The position numbers and the translations under genes are program-made. A DNA stretch of 62,835 nt. Origin: Mucilaginibacter saanensis. Its GTDB lineage: Bacteria; Bacteroidota; Bacteroidia; Sphingobacteriales; Sphingobacteriaceae. The number at the start of each line of letters is the position of its first letter. Positions within the stretch are counted from its first letter, which is position 1. The notes beneath the pieces were generated by a model, which was not told the origin of the DNA, did not search any database, and saw only the letters and a program-made list of their open reading frames with translations. The stretch lies in contig NZ_JACHBZ010000025.1 of the NCBI RefSeq assembly GCF_014200575.1, positions 1 through 62,835 on the forward strand, given 5' to 3'. Shown here one piece after another: positions 27,991 through 37,784 of the stretch.

Positions 27991-28031
27991 CGACCACCAA
28001 ATTTAGTTTTTTTTACTTAAACGCATGGTTT

Positions 28032-28592
28032 TTATAAACGGTTTTCTGACAAAAGCAGTTGCACCCTAAGTACCGCAACTACCGTCATCGAGTCGGTAAT
28101 TTCGCCATCGCAAACCATGCGGTATACCTCTGCAAAGGGAACTTTTTTGATGATCAGCTGTTCGGTATCTTCCGGTTCGGCCTCAAACTGGGCCAAACCG
28201 CGAGCCAGGTATATGATACTCAGCTCGTCACTTACAGAATTACTTAAGTGCATGCGCTGTATTTCGGTCCATTTACTGGCTTTAAGGCCGGTTTCTTCCA
28301 GTAGTTCCCGCTTGGCTGATTCCAGCGGATCGGTACCCTCGGGGCCGCCGCCTTCAGGCATCTCCCAGCTGTAATGATCTATCGGAAAACGGTATTGTCC
28401 TACCAGGTAAGTGTTCAGTTCATCATCAAGCGGCAACACGCCAATGGCCATATTTTTAAAATGCACCTTGCCATAAATACCCGGATTGCCCGAAGGATTT
28501 ATCACCTGGTATTCGGTAACACCAATCCAGGGATTATTATAAACGTCTTTTTCTGAGGTGATTTTCCAGGGATTCTTTTCGGGATGATGCAT
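28032..28592 (-). CDS. Nudix hydrolase (ADP-ribose pyrophosphatase-like)
   Basis: The 186-residue protein has the Nudix core RELLEETGL with the metal-binding glutamates intact. The upstream EMPEGGGPEGTDPLESAK differs from the classical box: the first glutamate (GxxxxxE) is replaced by threonine, where relatives commonly have GGGPxxEDPL. The surroundings (YRFPIDHYSWEMPEGG) resemble ADP-ribose/NDP-sugar pyrophosphatases of the NudF type. It would hydrolyse nucleoside-diphosphate compounds in the cytoplasm; the substrate is not certain. It is upstream of plsC and in the same direction. Confidence 0.87.
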   Translation of the reverse strand: MHHPEKNPWKITSEKDVYNNPWIGVTEYQVINPSGNPGIYGKVHFKNMAIGVLPLDDELNTYLVGQYRFPIDHYSWEMPEGGGPEGTDPLESAKRELLEETGLKASKWTEIQRMHLSNSVSDELSIIYLARGLAQFEAEPEDTEQLIIKKVPFAEVYRMVCDGEITDSMTVVAVLRVQLLLSENRL

Positions 28593-28682
28593 GGTGTTAA
28601 AGTAATAATAAGTAGCAAAAAAGCAAAGGGCCAGGGTGTGTATCCGTCTGAATTATTTACAAAAATCAAGCGGCAGGAATAA

Positions 28683-29306
28683 TCAATGCTTAAAAAACGA
28701 CAGGTAAATTTGCTTTACAATGTGATATGCTGCAAAAGCGAAAAATAAAATAGCTATACCGGTATTAATAAACCGGGTGCTTAATGCAAACTTACCCTGT
28801 ATGTATTTGGCAAATTTGGCGTACAAAAACAGGCAAAGGAATGCACCGGCAGCCGAGCCAATACTGAATATGACTAATGCTACCTTACCGTCAAGGATCC
28901 ATTCATGTGTAATAAGGTAAGTGCCGGTTACCATCCAGAAAGGTACCTGCATGGGGTTTAAAAAGCCCAGCAGTATGCCATATTTAATACTGGCATGTTC
29001 AGAATAATTGGTTTCGGGCGGTTTATTGCGGTTTATCCAGGTAATGGTTCCTAAAACACCGAACAGAATAACCATTATCCAGTCAATAATAACGGTTAGC
29101 CTTAACTCGCCTGATAGCCACCTGGCCGCATGCATAATAAAATAAGTAAAGAAAAACTCCACGCATGAAAACGCTATAATAAAACGTACCGCTTCTTTTA
29201 TGCCACGGTTTATGGTGATCTGGATTAATGTAAGGTTGATGTTTCCGGGCGGTATGTAACCAATAAAATTGGCAATCAGCCCTATAAAAAAGGTCAGGAA
29301 TATCAT
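28683..29306 (-). CDS. LysE-family translocator
   Basis: The protein has 207 residues from ATG 29306. The frame extends to a TTG at 29342, but those codons lie in a repeat arm and a TATCTTTA promoter-like motif sits between, so the ATG is preferred. Six hydrophobic helices and the early signature IPPGNINLTLIQITINRG match the LysE/RhtB exporter family, which exports amino acids or similar compounds. GFLNPMQVPFW is the matching motif of the second half. The substrate is unknown. It is divergent from the BtuF-like gene. Confidence 0.83.
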   Translation of the reverse strand: MIFLTFFIGLIANFIGYIPPGNINLTLIQITINRGIKEAVRFIIAFSCVEFFFTYFIMHAARWLSGELRLTVIIDWIMVILFGVLGTITWINRNKPPETNYSEHASIKYGILLGFLNPMQVPFWMVTGTYLITHEWILDGKVALVIFSIGSAAGAFLCLFLYAKFAKYIQGKFALSTRFINTGIAILFFAFAAYHIVKQIYLSFFKH

Positions 29307-29321
29307 TGCGGTAAAGATAAG

Positions 29322-29450
29322 TTGTAAATGTGCAGATTTCAAATATGAGGATTACAAATCTGCATACCTTGAATTTGCACATCAAAAAAATCATCTGCAC
29401 ATTTGCACATCTGAAATCTGCACATCTGATTCAGATTTGCACATTTACAA
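29322..29450. repeat. Inverted repeat made of TTTGCACATCTGAAATCTGCACAT units
   Basis: The region between the divergent LysE and BtuF-like genes has outer arms TTGTAAATGTGCAGAT (29322) and ATTTGCACATTTACAA (29435-29450). Several direct CTGCACATCTGA / TTTGCACATCTGA units lie between. It must overlap the promoters or leaders of both genes. Confidence 0.7.
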
Positions 29451-29451
29451 C

Positions 29452-30378
29452 ATGCCAACTGATAAAATAGTTTCCTTATTACCGTCTGCTACCGAAATAA
29501 TTTGCGCCCTTGGGCTCGAGGCTAACCTGGTGGGCCGCTCACACGAGTGCGATTACCCGGCATCGGTAAAGCAATTACCGGTATGTACCGAAGCCAACTT
29601 CCCTGATAATTTGAGTAGCGCGCAAATTGATGTTAAGGTAAAAGAGATTCTGGCTGATGCCCTGTCGGTTTATACCGTAAAGCGCAATCAGATAAAACAA
29701 TTGGCGCCTGATGTAGTAATTACGCAGGACCAGTGCGAGGTTTGCGCCGTTTCCCTGGCCGATGTTGAGCTGGCGCTGGATGATTATCTGGACAAAAAAG
29801 CCCGGATCATTTCGCTGCAGCCCAACAGTTTGGAGGATGTTTTTAGTGATATAACCCATATTGCTCAGGCGCTTGACGTACCCGAAGCCGGTGCCGATTT
29901 GTTGGAACGCCTGATAGAGCGTGTTGACATTATTAAGCATAAACTAAAATTCAGCGAAAGCCGGCCTACGGTTGCCTGTATTGAATGGCTTGACCCCATG
30001 ATGATATCCGGTAACTGGGTACCCGGCCTGGTGAGCATTGCCGGCGGTACACCCATACTGGCGCAGGATGGCAAACACTCGCCTTATGTACAATGGAGCG
30101 ATATTCAGGCACAAAACCCCGAGGTGATAGTGGTAATGCCCTGCGGCTTTTCTATTGAACGTACCCTGAAAGAGATAGATATTTTAATGCAGCTACCCGG
30201 TTTTGCGGATATACAGGCCATAAAAAACAATCAACTATATATTGTTGACGGTAACCAGTATTTTAACCGCCCCGGTCCGCGTATTGTTGACTCCATAGAG
30301 ATACTTGCCGAAATATTACGCCCTAAACAGTTCGCCTTTGGCTACGAAGGTGAGGGTTGGATCAAATTTGGGGTATAG
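29452..30378 (+). CDS. BtuF-like cobalamin-binding protein without signal peptide
   Basis: The protein has 308 residues from ATG 29452. The frame is open further upstream through repeat DNA, but the family begins at IVSLLPSATEIICALGL, right after this ATG. Two periplasmic-binding-type lobes linked by a long helix are recognisable (RSHECDYP, VCAVSLADVE, GTPILAQDGKHSPYVQW, VVMPCGFSIERT). Related proteins bind cobalamin for BtuCD uptake. No signal peptide or lipobox precedes the domain, so it appears cytoplasmic, which is unusual for an ABC substrate-binding protein. No BtuC or BtuD gene is nearby. The B12-dependent mutase in this window makes a cobalamin link plausible but only circumstantial. 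Confidence 0.8.
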   Translation: MPTDKIVSLLPSATEIICALGLEANLVGRSHECDYPASVKQLPVCTEANFPDNLSSAQIDVKVKEILADALSVYTVKRNQIKQLAPDVVITQDQCEVCAVSLADVELALDDYLDKKARIISLQPNSLEDVFSDITHIAQALDVPEAGADLLERLIERVDIIKHKLKFSESRPTVACIEWLDPMMISGNWVPGLVSIAGGTPILAQDGKHSPYVQWSDIQAQNPEVIVVMPCGFSIERTLKEIDILMQLPGFADIQAIKNNQLYIVDGNQYFNRPGPRIVDSIEILAEILRPKQFAFGYEGEGWIKFGV

Positions 30379-30652
30379 TATTTACAGCACAAATGATTGC
30401 TGATTTTTACCCCCGGTTGCTCCCAAGCCGGGGTGTCAGATAGTGAACTATAACAATCCTGATACGCTTGTTTTTATTTTTTGTTTTGTTTCTTTTTGGT
30501 TGTGCGATTAGGTAAATTTCGCTTTTCTGCCGAAGGTGAAGAAACGGGGAGGGCGCTTGCAGTAATTCAGGATTAATCTATCTGCTCGTTATGCTATATA
30601 AGAGGGTTGTATAGGTAAATCGATTTAACAAACCAATTATAAAGCCATAATC
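30379..30652. other. Intergenic region with hairpin
   Basis: ACCCCCGGTT...AGCCGGGGT at 30409-30434 forms a stable hairpin about 30 bases after the BtuF-like stop. It lacks an immediate T-run, so it may be a weak terminator or a repeat. Further on, a T-rich stretch and GAAACGGGGAGGGCG are present. No cobalamin-riboswitch signature was found. Confidence 0.45.
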
Positions 30653-32830
30653 TTGAACCTTAGTTGTCCCTTATCACCAGGAAAAATTCTGCTTGCACTT
30701 ATTATTTTTTGCTTTTTTGGCTACCATGCATTGGCACAAAAAAAGAATGCAGGTTTCCAATATCACATACGCCGGGCAGCCGGACCAATAACAATTGATG
30801 GTGTAATGGATGAGGCCTGGCACAAAGCCGACTCGGCCGCTAATTTTTTTATGGTGCTCCCCATGGATACCAGCCGTGCCACCCTGCAAACCGAGGTGCG
30901 GATGACCTACGATAATAATAACATTTACATTATTGCCGTATGTTATACCAGTGGTCCGGGACAATACACGGTGGAATCCATGAAGCGCGATTTCAGCTTC
31001 CTGAAAAATGATAATTTTATCTTCTTCCTTGACCCTTTTGACGCCCGCACCGACGGGTTTAGCTTTGGCGCCAATGCTGCGGGTGGCCAGTGGGACGGCA
31101 CCATGTATGAAGGTGGTAAGGTTGACCTGAGCTGGGATAATAAATGGGTATCGGTAGTGAAAAATTATCCTGACAGGTGGGTGTTTGAGGCCGCTATTCC
31201 GTTTAAAAGTATCCGTTATAAAAAGGGCGTTGATGTATGGGGCATCAATTTTAGCCGTAACGATCTTAAGACTTCCGAAAAATCAAGCTGGGCGCCCGTG
31301 CCCAGGCAATTCCCCACTGCATCGCTGGCTTACACAGGATCGTTGGTGTGGGATGAGCCGCCACCCAATGCCGGTACCAATGTTTCCATTATTCCTTATA
31401 CCCTTGGCGGAATTTCTAAGGATTACACTACGAACAGCAAAACCGACCTGAAAAGGGAAATCGGCGGCGATGCCAAGATCGGTCTTACGTCATCACTCAA
31501 TTTGGATCTGACGGTAAATCCTGATTTTTCACAGGTAGATGTAGATCAGCAAGTGGTTAATTTAAACCGGTATGAACTCTTTTTCCCGGAGAAACGCCAG
31601 TTTTTTTTAGAAAATGGCGATCTGTTTGCCAACTTTGGTTATGCTGATATCAGGCCATTTTTTTCGCGTCGTATCGGGCTCAATGCCCCCATCAGGTTTG
31701 GCACCCGGCTTACCGGTAAAATTGATAAGGACTGGCGCGTAGGCTTAATGGACATACAAACCGGTGCATCAGAAGCCGCTGCAACACCAGCCGAAAATTT
31801 TGGAGTGCTTACCCTGCAACGCCGCGTATTCAGCCGGTCAAATATTGGTTTTCTGTTCATCAATAAGGATGCAACCGGGGCGGCTACCCCGGGCAATCAA
31901 TACAACCGTAATATTGGTATGGAGTACAACCTGGCGTCGTCAAGTAATCTGTGGACGGGTAAGTTGCTGGGCCTTAAATCATTTACACCCGGTTTAAAGG
32001 GGCATGATGTAGTAGCGGCCGCGCACCTGCAATACCTCAGTAAATACTGGACCGCTTATCTGCAGGATGAATATGTGGGTAAAAATTATACGGCCGGTGT
32101 TGGCTATGTGCCCAGAACGGGCTATAATAAAATAAGTCCGCTATTGCTGCGTAACTTTTTCCCAAAATCGGGTGATATTTTAAGTCATGGTATACAGCTT
32201 ACCTCCAACTATTATTTTGATGAGAGCTTTAAACGTACCGATAACGAGAGTACACTGGCTTATCTGATCACGCTGCGCAACCGCAGTACGTTTACCCTCT
32301 CGGCAGTGGACACTTATATTAAGCTGCTGGTTCCATTTGATCCAACAAATACAGGTAAAACACCATTGCCTATAGGTACCCAAAACCACTGGAATACTAT
32401 TGATGCCCAATTTGTATCAAAGCCGCAGTCGTTGTTTACTTATTTGGGTGAGATTGCTTATGGCGGATATTACCAAAACGGAAGTAAATTGAGTATTAGC
32501 AACCAACTGGGATATAGGTTTCAGCCCTATGTCAATATCTCGGTGATCAGTTCATACAATAGCCTGCGCCTGCCACAGCCTTATGGTAATACCAGTTTCT
32601 GGCTCATTGGTCCGCGTACGGATATCACCGTCAGCAATACGCTTTATTTTACCGCCTACGTGCAGTACAATGGGCAAATCAGAAATATTAATACCAATAT
32701 CCGTATGCAGTGGCGCTATAAACCCGCATCTGACTTTTTTATTGTTTATGGCGACAATTCTACACCATCGCCATTTATGGTTAAAAACCGTCAGTTGGTT
32801 GTTAAATGGACCTACTGGTGTAATTTATAG
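30653..32830 (+). CDS. Exported DUF5916 protein with CBM9-like domain
   Basis: The protein has 725 residues from a TTG start at 30653, chosen because a full signal peptide follows (residues 1-28, ending HALAQ) and no ATG is available upstream. Residues about 40-230 form a CBM9-like beta-sandwich (ITIDGVMDEAWHKAD, DDNFIFFLDPF). The rest is the DUF5916 barrel region, with VDQQVVNLNRYELFFPEKRQ and many alternating strands. It is likely an outer-membrane protein; members are frequent in Bacteroidetes and their role is unclear. It ends 109 bases before the TonB receptor gene. Confidence 0.83.
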   Translation: MNLSCPLSPGKILLALIIFCFFGYHALAQKKNAGFQYHIRRAAGPITIDGVMDEAWHKADSAANFFMVLPMDTSRATLQTEVRMTYDNNNIYIIAVCYTSGPGQYTVESMKRDFSFLKNDNFIFFLDPFDARTDGFSFGANAAGGQWDGTMYEGGKVDLSWDNKWVSVVKNYPDRWVFEAAIPFKSIRYKKGVDVWGINFSRNDLKTSEKSSWAPVPRQFPTASLAYTGSLVWDEPPPNAGTNVSIIPYTLGGISKDYTTNSKTDLKREIGGDAKIGLTSSLNLDLTVNPDFSQVDVDQQVVNLNRYELFFPEKRQFFLENGDLFANFGYADIRPFFSRRIGLNAPIRFGTRLTGKIDKDWRVGLMDIQTGASEAAATPAENFGVLTLQRRVFSRSNIGFLFINKDATGAATPGNQYNRNIGMEYNLASSSNLWTGKLLGLKSFTPGLKGHDVVAAAHLQYLSKYWTAYLQDEYVGKNYTAGVGYVPRTGYNKISPLLLRNFFPKSGDILSHGIQLTSNYYFDESFKRTDNESTLAYLITLRNRSTFTLSAVDTYIKLLVPFDPTNTGKTPLPIGTQNHWNTIDAQFVSKPQSLFTYLGEIAYGGYYQNGSKLSISNQLGYRFQPYVNISVISSYNSLRLPQPYGNTSFWLIGPRTDITVSNTLYFTAYVQYNGQIRNINTNIRMQWRYKPASDFFIVYGDNSTPSPFMVKNRQLVVKWTYWCNL

Positions 32831-32913
32831 GGCGGCAACAGGGCGGGCTTGTAATAAAAACTGGGTCACAATTTGTTTATACCTAACCGTGTGCTTTTAT
32901 GAGTTAAAACGCA

Positions 32914-32921
32914 TAATTTTG
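32914..32921 (+). promoter_or_regulatory. -7 element of the TonB receptor gene
   Basis: TAATTTTG fits TAnnTTTG and lies 18 bases before ATG 32940, which supports that start over the long upstream open frame. Confidence 0.5.
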
Positions 32922-32939
32922 GTTCACTACCCATTACCC

Positions 32940-35033
32940 ATGTTAAAAGCCCTCACAATTTCCGCAATACTGGTTTTAACCTTTGGTATTGTTATAAGTG
33001 CCAACGCACAAAGCAAAAAAACAATCACTAAAAAAGATACCGTTACACATCTGCAAACGGTTACTGTAAAAGGTTACTTGAGCGAGCAACCCGTGTTAAG
33101 CGTGCCCGCCTCGGTAAGTGTACTCGGTGCCGCGCAGTTAAAATTACAACCCGACAATTCATTTGTAAGTGCCCTGAACACGGTTCCGGGGATCCGGGCC
33201 GAAGAACGATCGCCAGGGAGTTACAGGTTATCCATCAGGGGGAGCTTGCTGCGGTCGCCATTTGGGGTGCGTGATGTGAAAATATATTTTGACGAGATCC
33301 CGCTTACCGATGCCGGAGGCAATACCTATTTAAACTCCATTGATATTGCCAGTGTACCCGCTATTGAAATTTTAAAAGGTCCGGATGGTAGTTTGTTTGG
33401 TGCCAACTCCGGCGGAGTTGTTTTGCTAAGTCCCACTAACCGTTATGCCGACAGCGGTTATCTATCGGCGGGTATTAATACTGGCTCTTATGGGCTTTTT
33501 CATGAAAAGGTAGCACTACAGCAGCAAATGGGTAAAAACCTGCTGAACATTAATCAGAGCTATCAGGCTTACCAGGGTTACAGGCAAAACAGCAACATGA
33601 GCCGTAACTATGTGCAATTAAGTCATAAATGGAACTATAACGGCAAAAATGAGCTTCGGTTTTTAGGCTTGTATTCTAATCTGGCTTATGAAACTCCCGG
33701 GGGGCTAAACCTGGCTCAGTTCAATGCCGACCCAACGCTGGCGCGCCAGCCTACCCCTACTATCCCGGGAGCTATTCAGCAAAAAATTGGTATTACCACC
33801 AAAATGTATCTGGGTGGTTTGGTCAATGAATACCATTTTAGTGATCGCATCCGTAACGTGTTGGCGGTGTTTGGTAATCATGTTGACTTTGCCAACCCAT
33901 TTATTACCAATTTTGAACAGCGCAGCGAAAATACCTACGGTTTTCGTACCTATTTTGAACTTGCCGGATTACCCCATGAAAATATAAACTGGAAAGTGAA
34001 CCTGGGGGTGGAGTGGCAGCAAACCAATTCCATCATCAGTAATTATGGTAATAACCGGGGTGTAAAGGATACCACCCAAACCAGCGATTATATACACACC
34101 AATCAGCATTTTATATTTGGCCGTTACGCTGCCGATATTGATAAACGCCTGCACGTGGAAGCTGCCCTGAGCCTGAATTGGTATGAGTACGATTTTAAAA
34201 ACATTTATCCGCTCAATCAAACCGGGTTTACCAACCGCAATTTTACCCCGCAGTTAATGCCGAGGCTGGCCCTCAGCTACCAGCTCACCAATGATTTTAT
34301 ATGGCGTGCATCAGTGAGCAAGGGTTACTCCACGCCAACTACGGCGGAGGTCAGGCCAACTGATAACATCATCAATACGGCCTTGCAGGCCCAAACCGGA
34401 TGGAATTATGAAACCGGTTTTCGTCTGCGTAACCAGGACGAAACCATGCTGCTTGATGCATCGGTATTTTACTACCGCATTAATAACGCCATTGTACGCC
34501 GGGTAAACGCCAACGAAACGGAGCATTATATCAATGCCGGTGGTACCAACCAGCCGGGTTTTGAATTGTCATTTACCAACTGGTTTATCCGTCGCAACAA
34601 AACTCATTTTGTACGTGGTTTGCAGTTCAACGAGTCATACACGTTCAGCAAGTTTACTTTCAGGGATTATGCCGATGCTACTACCAATTACTCGGGCAAT
34701 AACCTTACCGGTGTGCCCCGGCAGGTTTTTGTAAGCAGCCTGCAATTAAAGATCCCTTATGATGTGTCGGTATTTGTGCAGCATAACTATACTTCCAAAA
34801 TTCCGCTTAATGATGGCAATACGGTTTATGCGGGGCATTATAATCTGTTGCAGGCCAAGGTAAGCTGGCAGCCAATCATTGGCCGTAAAACCCATCTGGA
34901 AATTTATGGCGGTGCCGATAATATCCTGAACGAAAAGTATAGTCTGGGTAATGACCTTAATGCAGTTGGTAACCGTTACTACAACCCATCGCCTTTGCGG
35001 AATTATACGGTAGGGATGGGGATAGTTCTTTAG
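32940..35033 (+). CDS. TonB-dependent outer-membrane receptor (FecA-like)
   Basis: The protein has 697 residues from ATG 32940. The frame is open upstream to 32583, but that part overlaps the previous gene, and the signal peptide (MLKALTISAILVL to SANAQ) starts here. A possible TonB box, LQTVTVKGY, follows. Next comes the plug domain (ALNTVPGIRAEERSPGSYRLSIRG, IEILKGPDGSLFGANSGGVV) and a 22-strand-type barrel to the C terminus (RNYTVGMGIVL). It lacks the carboxypeptidase-like domain of SusC proteins and has no SusD partner, so it resembles metal-siderophore receptors. The ligand is not known. Confidence 0.9.
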   Translation: MLKALTISAILVLTFGIVISANAQSKKTITKKDTVTHLQTVTVKGYLSEQPVLSVPASVSVLGAAQLKLQPDNSFVSALNTVPGIRAEERSPGSYRLSIRGSLLRSPFGVRDVKIYFDEIPLTDAGGNTYLNSIDIASVPAIEILKGPDGSLFGANSGGVVLLSPTNRYADSGYLSAGINTGSYGLFHEKVALQQQMGKNLLNINQSYQAYQGYRQNSNMSRNYVQLSHKWNYNGKNELRFLGLYSNLAYETPGGLNLAQFNADPTLARQPTPTIPGAIQQKIGITTKMYLGGLVNEYHFSDRIRNVLAVFGNHVDFANPFITNFEQRSENTYGFRTYFELAGLPHENINWKVNLGVEWQQTNSIISNYGNNRGVKDTTQTSDYIHTNQHFIFGRYAADIDKRLHVEAALSLNWYEYDFKNIYPLNQTGFTNRNFTPQLMPRLALSYQLTNDFIWRASVSKGYSTPTTAEVRPTDNIINTALQAQTGWNYETGFRLRNQDETMLLDASVFYYRINNAIVRRVNANETEHYINAGGTNQPGFELSFTNWFIRRNKTHFVRGLQFNESYTFSKFTFRDYADATTNYSGNNLTGVPRQVFVSSLQLKIPYDVSVFVQHNYTSKIPLNDGNTVYAGHYNLLQAKVSWQPIIGRKTHLEIYGGADNILNEKYSLGNDLNAVGNRYYNPSPLRNYTVGMGIVL

Positions 35034-35136
35034 AAGAGAGGACGGGGACTTCGTACGGGGATGGCGCGGTGAAACCCCTCCCTGCTACTACACAAGTCAA
35101 CCGCGTCCCTCCCAAGGGAGGGAATAGAAAAGAGAC

Positions 35137-35174
35137 ATAAGAGAAAAGGCGCGTTAATGAGCCTTTTCTCTTAT
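35137..35174. terminator. Bidirectional terminator between TonB receptor and GH20 genes
   Basis: ATAAGAGAAAAGGC and GCCTTTTCTCTTAT are perfect 14-base complementary arms around a 10-base loop, between two convergent genes. Confidence 0.8.
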
Positions 35175-35222
35175 ACTATAGCAATATCAGCTGGCTATAA
35201 CCAGAAGCTGCCAATCCGTAGT

Positions 35223-37784
35223 TTACGGATTTAAACTATTGCTTCCTCCTTCGGCCACGTTGCTGCCACGGCCTTTGGGGTCAAAGGCGCGAAATTTGAT
35301 CACGCCGCCATTGTAGTTCACCGGGCCGGTATATTGTTTGCTACTTTCTTCAGGCTCCTTGCCATTGGTAGTATAGCGGATGGTTAAGCCCGGAAACTCT
35401 ACATTGCTCAGGTACTTGCCATCTTGCAGGCTGATGCCCGGTTTGGGCACACGGTAGTTATAACCGCCTGCATAATAGCTTAAGCGTGGCAGTTCGCGTT
35501 TGCCCAGCACATTCAAAAATCCCGACCATGCCTGCTGATATCTCTGCTGCGCTTTAACAGGGTCGGGGTCGGTAGCCCATTGCGGGTCCCTGGCCCATGC
35601 GCGTTCGGCCAGGGCAAGCAGCCGCGGAAATATCATATAATCCATCCGCTCCGGACTTTTTACGGTTTCGGCCCATAATGCACCTTGAAGGCCAATGATG
35701 TTTTCCTTGCCATAATCAGTAAGGCGTTGCTTGCCTATAAAAAGCGAGCGGTTAATAGGGTTACCATTTTTATCTACATCGGCATTTTTAAAATAATCAT
35801 AAGGGATAAACGAGTAAAATTTATCAATACCTAAAAAGGCGCCCCAGTAATATCCCGGTTCATCAAATGATTTGTAGCTGGCCATATCAAAGTACAGGTT
35901 GGTAACGCAGGTGAGCACTACCTTGTAACCTGCATTGGCCAGGCGGTAAGCCAGGTCTTCCTGGCCGTCGCCTAAAACGTTGTTCCATACATCAGCCTGT
36001 AAATGCTCTTTTGTAAAATCAGGATTGGGTACATAGGCTGGTTTACCATCAAGTACGGTTTTACGCAGTGCCATTTCTTCCCAGCCCGAAAGGTGTAAAC
36101 CTTTGGCTTTTAATATATCGCTTACCCTGCCGTAAAAATAGTACCACAGATCATTAGTGCCCTGTATTTCGGGGTGAGTTGCCTTTAACGCCAGGTAAGC
36201 AGGCGATTTTTCCCAAACATGGGGTGGCACTTCGTCGCCGCCAAAATGGATGGTTGCCAGTGGAGCCCCGGCTTCTTTGTAAATACCAATAACATCGTTA
36301 ACAACAGTTTGCACAAAGTTGTAGGTTGATGGCAGCGATACATCAATTACGTTATCGTTCCAATACTGTACGGAGCGATATTCTGATTTATCATTCAGGT
36401 CGTTAAGCAGGTATTGCTCGGCTTCGGCCTTTTTGCCTTCGGCCATCAGGCGGTCATACCGCGCATTCATAGCCTTGATGGGTGCCCTGGCGTGGCCCGG
36501 CGTTTCAATTTCAGGTACTACGGTAACATGACGGTCGGTAGCATATTTTAATATTTCTATATAATCTGCACGGTTATAAAACCCGGTACCTGCGGCGTTA
36601 TCCAAATCAGGGCCCGAACCATGGGATGGGGGTAAAAAATGTTTGCTATCCAGGGTATGGCCGCGTTTGCTGCCAACAGAGGTCAATTCAGGTAGTGAGG
36701 GTAATTCTAAACGCCAGCCTTCATCATCAGTTAAATGCAGGTGCAATACGTTTAGTTTGTACAGGCTCATGGCCTCAATAAGTTTCAATACCTGTTTTTT
36801 GGGCTGAAAGTTGCGGGCAACATCAAGCATTACGGCGCGGTAGCCAAAACGTGGCTGGTCCTTAACATCAACACAAGGTATTTGTATAGCTTTTTGTTTT
36901 TTGGCAAGCGCCGCAGCGGGCACCAATGTTTTTAATGACTGTATACCATAAAATACCCCGGTATTAGTTGATGCATTAATGGTGATGCTTTTTGGTGTTA
37001 CCCGGAGTTCATAGCCCTCAGGGGCAATGCTGGCTACTTTGGTTAAATATATAGCGGTACCAGTTGGCGCTGCTGCGTTTATAATTTGCTTGCCCAGTAA
37101 ATCGGCAATACTTTCTTTGATGTAATTTGCTTCTTTGGTGAAATCTTTGTCGGCAATGATGTTTATTTTGTCATCAAGGGTAATGGTGCCGCTTGTTTCC
37201 TGATAGGTTGCCGGTGTAGGGAAAACTTTGGTTAATTGCTCTGCAGGTATATCAATGGTGTTCTTATTCCGGTCAAAAACAATCTCGGGGGTCACCAGGC
37301 CATGGTAGGTGGGTTTGTAGGGCTCAATATTAAAAGAAGTAATAGTATAGCCCTTTTCGGGTTGTGCGTCCCAAACCATGTAGATACCTTCGGGGGCATC
37401 CGTGGCATTTACTACCGGGTCATCGTTAATATATTCAATACGTACAGATGCGCCAGGTTTTAGCTCTTTAAAACCATCGGTTGGAGTTATGCTGTACAAA
37501 TCGCCGTTTATCTGGTTTATTTTAGCGTTACCGCTCACGGCATTTTCAGAAAAGCCCCGGCCCGAGTTGAAGTAAAATTTCCATCCGCCGGCAGGCAGTA
37601 CATCATGCCCTGCATTGGTGATTACGAGAGCGGTAAGTGCCTGGTTCTTGTTCTGATAGTTATTATCAACCACCTGCCAGCTCATGTGCAGATCGGCCAC
37701 TTTAAATTTTATCTCCTTATTTGTTGCAAAGGCGGTGCCCATAAAAAACGCTGCGATAAGCACCGTTGTAAAAAATTTACGCAT
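35223..37784 (-). CDS. Beta-N-acetylhexosaminidase (GH20), secreted
   Basis: The 853-residue enzyme has a signal peptide (residues 1-20), an N-terminal carbohydrate-binding CHB_HEX-like domain (about 25-165), a GH20b-type domain (about 185-315), the catalytic barrel (about 320-700) and a C-terminal CHB_HEX_C domain (about 775-853). The catalytic Asp-Glu pair is D517-E518 in HFGGDEVPPHVWE, and the substrate-site tryptophan LSGWEEMAL follows. It releases GlcNAc from chitobiose and glycans by substrate-assisted catalysis in the periplasm or outside. The GH31 gene is upstream on the same strand but a terminator separates them. The nagB-like gene in this window could use the GlcNAc after uptake and processing. 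Confidence 0.93.
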   Translation of the reverse strand: MRKFFTTVLIAAFFMGTAFATNKEIKFKVADLHMSWQVVDNNYQNKNQALTALVITNAGHDVLPAGGWKFYFNSGRGFSENAVSGNAKINQINGDLYSITPTDGFKELKPGASVRIEYINDDPVVNATDAPEGIYMVWDAQPEKGYTITSFNIEPYKPTYHGLVTPEIVFDRNKNTIDIPAEQLTKVFPTPATYQETSGTITLDDKINIIADKDFTKEANYIKESIADLLGKQIINAAAPTGTAIYLTKVASIAPEGYELRVTPKSITINASTNTGVFYGIQSLKTLVPAAALAKKQKAIQIPCVDVKDQPRFGYRAVMLDVARNFQPKKQVLKLIEAMSLYKLNVLHLHLTDDEGWRLELPSLPELTSVGSKRGHTLDSKHFLPPSHGSGPDLDNAAGTGFYNRADYIEILKYATDRHVTVVPEIETPGHARAPIKAMNARYDRLMAEGKKAEAEQYLLNDLNDKSEYRSVQYWNDNVIDVSLPSTYNFVQTVVNDVIGIYKEAGAPLATIHFGGDEVPPHVWEKSPAYLALKATHPEIQGTNDLWYYFYGRVSDILKAKGLHLSGWEEMALRKTVLDGKPAYVPNPDFTKEHLQADVWNNVLGDGQEDLAYRLANAGYKVVLTCVTNLYFDMASYKSFDEPGYYWGAFLGIDKFYSFIPYDYFKNADVDKNGNPINRSLFIGKQRLTDYGKENIIGLQGALWAETVKSPERMDYMIFPRLLALAERAWARDPQWATDPDPVKAQQRYQQAWSGFLNVLGKRELPRLSYYAGGYNYRVPKPGISLQDGKYLSNVEFPGLTIRYTTNGKEPEESSKQYTGPVNYNGGVIKFRAFDPKGRGSNVAEGGSNSLNP

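Noticed and set aside
29322..29450. CRISPR array
   Set aside because: The units are short, imperfect and partly inverted, with no regular spacers and no cas genes nearby.
30379..30652. Cobalamin riboswitch near the BtuF-like gene or TonB receptor
   Set aside because: No B12-box-like sequence was recognised; only a simple hairpin is present.
32583..32939. Upstream extension of the TonB receptor reading frame
   Set aside because: It overlaps the DUF5916 gene, and a signal peptide and a -7 element point to ATG 32940.
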